This document shows positions 62,031-64,000 of a stretch of 64,000 nt of DNA, in pieces. This DNA is from Wolbachia endosymbiont of Oedothorax gibbosus. Its GTDB lineage: Bacteria; Pseudomonadota; Alphaproteobacteria; Rickettsiales; Anaplasmataceae. The position numbers were made by a program, and so were the translations under genes. The notes under the pieces are model-generated. The model saw only the letters and a program-made list of their open reading frames with translations. It made no database searches and was not told where the DNA came from. The stretch is from positions 62,001 through 126,000 of the forward strand of contig NZ_OW370567.1 in the NCBI RefSeq assembly GCF_936270435.1, read 5' to 3'. Position 1 is the stretch's first letter, and every line of letters begins with the position of its first letter.

Positions 62031-62819
62031 CTAAGGCTCCCGATTATCGTCAAGTTCAGTATGATGAGCATTGTCAAGTTCAGTGGAAGGATCATCATTG
62101 ACAGGTTGTTGAAACAATTTGTCAAGCTGAACTGCCAGAAATACTGCACTATATATTATGCTGACTGTTACGCTTAAGTTGAAATTATAGATTATACCAC
62201 TACCCAAGTTTATTGGTATAGTTGGAGTTTCTATCCTTCTTAATATGAAGTTTAACAAACCTAATGACAAAGTTAATGTGCTGATAATAAGGTCCTGCTT
62301 ACACTTAGCAGACTTTTCATGATCCTTATTATCTAGGTATTTTCTCCATGAATAATAGTAACTTATAGGTTCCGAAATAAACAGAAATAGGATCGTTGAT
62401 GTTAAGTGAATGTGACTTATTACGTCTGCATTACTCCTAGTAAAAAAATGGATGACTTTCAACATCATCAATGCTTCTATGATGCTGCTTGCAAGATTAG
62501 CCGATTTACCCACAATTTTTGCCAGCTCTTTTTTACTCTCAGGGTTTCTGTAATCCTTAATTAGATCCTGTAGAGTAAATGCAGAATGGGCAATGTATAG
62601 AATAGATGTCGGAAACTTTACTAGTCGAGCAACATTCCGTATAAGAAAGATATTGGATCTATTATTGTCAATGAACTCGCAGCAAAATTGCAGTGAAATC
62701 TTACACAATAGGGCTGTTAAACCTGTTGTGATGCAGATTACCTTCCTGAAATCATGATCATAAATATCATGCACCTTTTGTGCGAGTATGTTAGATTTCT
62801 TTTTTAGCTTGTTTGGCAT
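62031..62819 (-). CDS. Hypothetical multi-pass membrane protein (262 aa)
   Basis: Basic start MPNKLKKKSNILAQKVHDIYDHDFRK, then membrane-like segments (VICITTGLTALLCKISLQF, FPTSILYIAHSAFTL, IHLTSTILFLFISEPISYYY, IISTLTLSLGLLNFIL, FNLSVTVSIIYSAVFLAVQL) and a polar acidic tail (DDPSTELDNAHHTELDDN). No family signature. Its general form, a basic N terminus, helix pairs and a charged tail, resembles the 154-residue protein at 31444, which is also next to a copy of the dispersed repeat. Function unknown. Confidence 0.6.
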   Translation of the reverse strand: MPNKLKKKSNILAQKVHDIYDHDFRKVICITTGLTALLCKISLQFCCEFIDNNRSNIFLIRNVARLVKFPTSILYIAHSAFTLQDLIKDYRNPESKKELAKIVGKSANLASSIIEALMMLKVIHFFTRSNADVISHIHLTSTILFLFISEPISYYYSWRKYLDNKDHEKSAKCKQDLIISTLTLSLGLLNFILRRIETPTIPINLGSGIIYNFNLSVTVSIIYSAVFLAVQLDKLFQQPVNDDPSTELDNAHHTELDDNREP

Positions 62820-62889
62820 GAAATAGTTAATAACTTTCTGTTATTCTATCACATAAAATCCTAAAAGAAAAGCCCTATAAATCAGGACT

Positions 62890-63903
62890 TTAAGGGAGAT
62901 TTATGCACAAATCGGCTAAGCATTTTATAAACAAGGGATCGGTACTGAGAGTTGGCACACGAAAATAATATCCACCCTTGATAATTGCTTTATATTCTAC
63001 ATCAAGTTCCACAAGTGTTTCTGAATGCTCAGAAACAAAAGACATAGGTGATAGAACTACAGGTACACCATCAGCTTTTGCGCGTAATAGCTCACTTTCA
63101 GTGCTTGGCTCTAGCCATTTTACAGGACCTATCTTACTCTGATAACATATTGACCAATCTAAGTTATTGATAGCTAACTTTTCTACTATTAACTCTACGC
63201 TTCTTTCTACCTGTGAAGCGTAAGGGTCGCCTTTTTTAATAATACTAAGAGGTAAGCTATGGGCTGAAAATAGGACTCTTGGCTTATCGATTCTGCTGGC
63301 TAATTTGTAATGCTTAGCTATTAAATTAGCGTGAGCTTTAATAAAGTCTTCGTTATTATAATAATGGTGAATTATTTTTATATTGCACTTTAGACCATGG
63401 TTTTTAGCATTTTTTTGCCAATTTTCGATGGATGATAAAGTTGTGGTAGTTGAATATTGAGGGTATAGTGGCAGCAAAATTACTTCATCAGGATCAAATT
63501 GTTTTACACTTTTAATAACTTCGTCAGCAAATGGATGCCAATAGCGCATGCAGATGAATACTTTTGTTAGTTTTGCAGCGCGTGACGCTGGAATCCAGTT
63601 TTTTTTTCTAGATCCCAGTGTCTGGGCACTGGGATGACAAAAGACAGGTTTGTTAAGTTCTTGTTCAAGCGCTTCAGCTTGCATTTTTGTATTCTCCAGA
63701 ATTGGCGATTTACCTCCAATTTGCTCATATATTTCTTGTGCAGTATTTTCTCGTTTTGCGGATATAAACTTTGCTAAAAGAAACCGAAAAGGGTTTGGTA
63801 AACTGATTATTCTTCTGTCATAAAAAAGGTTAAATAAAAAAGGACGGACCGCATTCAGTGAATCAGGTCCACCAAGGTTAAATAAAATGACAGCCTTTTT
63901 CAC
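62890..63903 (-). CDS. hemH: Ferrochelatase with in-frame palindromic insert
   Basis: 337 residues. [93 protein letters not shown] with the catalytic His, and [18 protein letters not shown] are the family blocks. About 25 residues ([23 protein letters not shown]) between 'LNKPVFC' and 'TKVFICMRY' are encoded by a palindromic repeat (63568-63642). The site lies in a surface loop of the family, so function is probably kept. It inserts Fe2+ into protoporphyrin IX, the last haem step. Confidence 0.95.
   Translation of the reverse strand: MKKAVILFNLGGPDSLNAVRPFLFNLFYDRRIISLPNPFRFLLAKFISAKRENTAQEIYEQIGGKSPILENTKMQAEALEQELNKPVFCHPSAQTLGSRKKNWIPASRAAKLTKVFICMRYWHPFADEVIKSVKQFDPDEVILLPLYPQYSTTTTLSSIENWQKNAKNHGLKCNIKIIHHYYNNEDFIKAHANLIAKHYKLASRIDKPRVLFSAHSLPLSIIKKGDPYASQVERSVELIVEKLAINNLDWSICYQSKIGPVKWLEPSTESELLRAKADGVPVVLSPMSFVSEHSETLVELDVEYKAIIKGGYYFRVPTLSTDPLFIKCLADLCINLP
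63568..63642 (-). repeat. Palindromic element inside hemH
   Basis: 'gcgcgtgacgctggaatccag', 'ctagatcccagtgtctgggcactgggatgac' is the canonical dispersed module, complete with its hairpin, read without stop in the hemH frame. Confidence 0.8.
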
Positions 63904-63910
63904 CTACGCA

Positions 63911-64000
63911 CTACTTACAACAAGTTACTTCTGGGGCGCCTATAAAATTAGCTACACACTCATCAAATTTAGTTATAGGCACTAAATTTCTCACACTGGC
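63911..64000 (-). CDS. 3' end of an unidentified gene (cut by window edge)
   Basis: The last 29 codons of a minus-strand frame ending TAG (complement of 63911-63913): ...SVRNLVPITKFDECVANFIG then APEVTCCK. It ends 8 bp upstream of the hemH ATG, so hemH is probably the second gene of an operon. The C-terminal cysteine pair is notable, but the fragment is too short to assign. Confidence 0.5.
   Translation of the reverse strand, partial: ASVRNLVPITKFDECVANFIGAPEVTCCK

Overview
The window is a stretch of a Wolbachia chromosome (Alphaproteobacteria, Rickettsiales, Anaplasmataceae). The diagnostic marker is an intact wsp gene (outer-surface protein, 8911-9612). Supporting signs are the AT-rich sequence, scattered single housekeeping genes instead of long operons, tandem virB2 pilin genes, an MrpE-type subunit, NDUFS4-like and nuoH genes, many insertion sequences, and dense short palindromic repeats of the 'gtcat-cccagtg...cactggga-tgac' type. 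The strain and supergroup cannot be fixed from this window alone.

Layout. 1-16 kb: TerC fragment, folC, mlaC, a candidate 6S-like RNA, a RatA/COQ10-type protein, dsbA-like, an O-methyltransferase, a GST-like gene, SRP RNA (ffs) directly upstream of dnaX-ybaB, wsp, rpoH-ialB, dnaN, truA, recA, then IS debris. 16-29 kb: NDUFS4, rplY-pth, an IS/repeat desert, lgt-smpB, mrpE-like, purN, two M16 peptidases, lspA-ribF, grx, a hypothetical gene, two virB2 copies, yihY and an SDR gene. 29-44.9 kb: the first IS982 copy, repeats, tRNA-Leu, tldD, a 23-bp minisatellite, an exported LD-carboxypeptidase, lipB, a nuoH-like degenerate paralogue, nuoH-hemB, a membrane protein, glyQ-glyS-uvrC. 44.9-61.3 kb: an IS-invaded zone in which four chromosomal genes are split by insertions (GIY-YIG, dgkA, a coiled-coil membrane gene, comEC), plus pgk, an EndoU-like pseudogene, an IS110 element, a pseudouridine synthase and initiator tRNA. 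61.3-64 kb: a large dispersed repeat, a membrane protein, hemH and the end of an unidentified gene.

How it fits together. The housekeeping content covers replication and repair (dnaX, dnaN, recA, uvrC), translation (truA, pth, rplY, smpB, glyQS, ffs), respiration and haem (nuoH, NDUFS4, hemB, hemH), envelope assembly (lgt, lspA, mlaC, LD-carboxypeptidase, dsbA) and host interaction (wsp, virB2, IalB-like). The most informative layer is mobile DNA. Five IS982 copies encode identical transposases, and removing each gene-splitting IS with one target duplication restores an open frame, pointing to a recent transposition burst. A second layer is palindromic repeats that have entered coding genes in frame (folC, dnaX, comEC, hemH). 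A third is a dispersed repeat present four times, each copy carrying a strictly conserved near-consensus sigma-70 promoter (TTGACA-N17-TATCAT), which makes it a candidate multicopy non-coding RNA. An IS110 element has a hairpin-bearing leader that may encode a bridge RNA.
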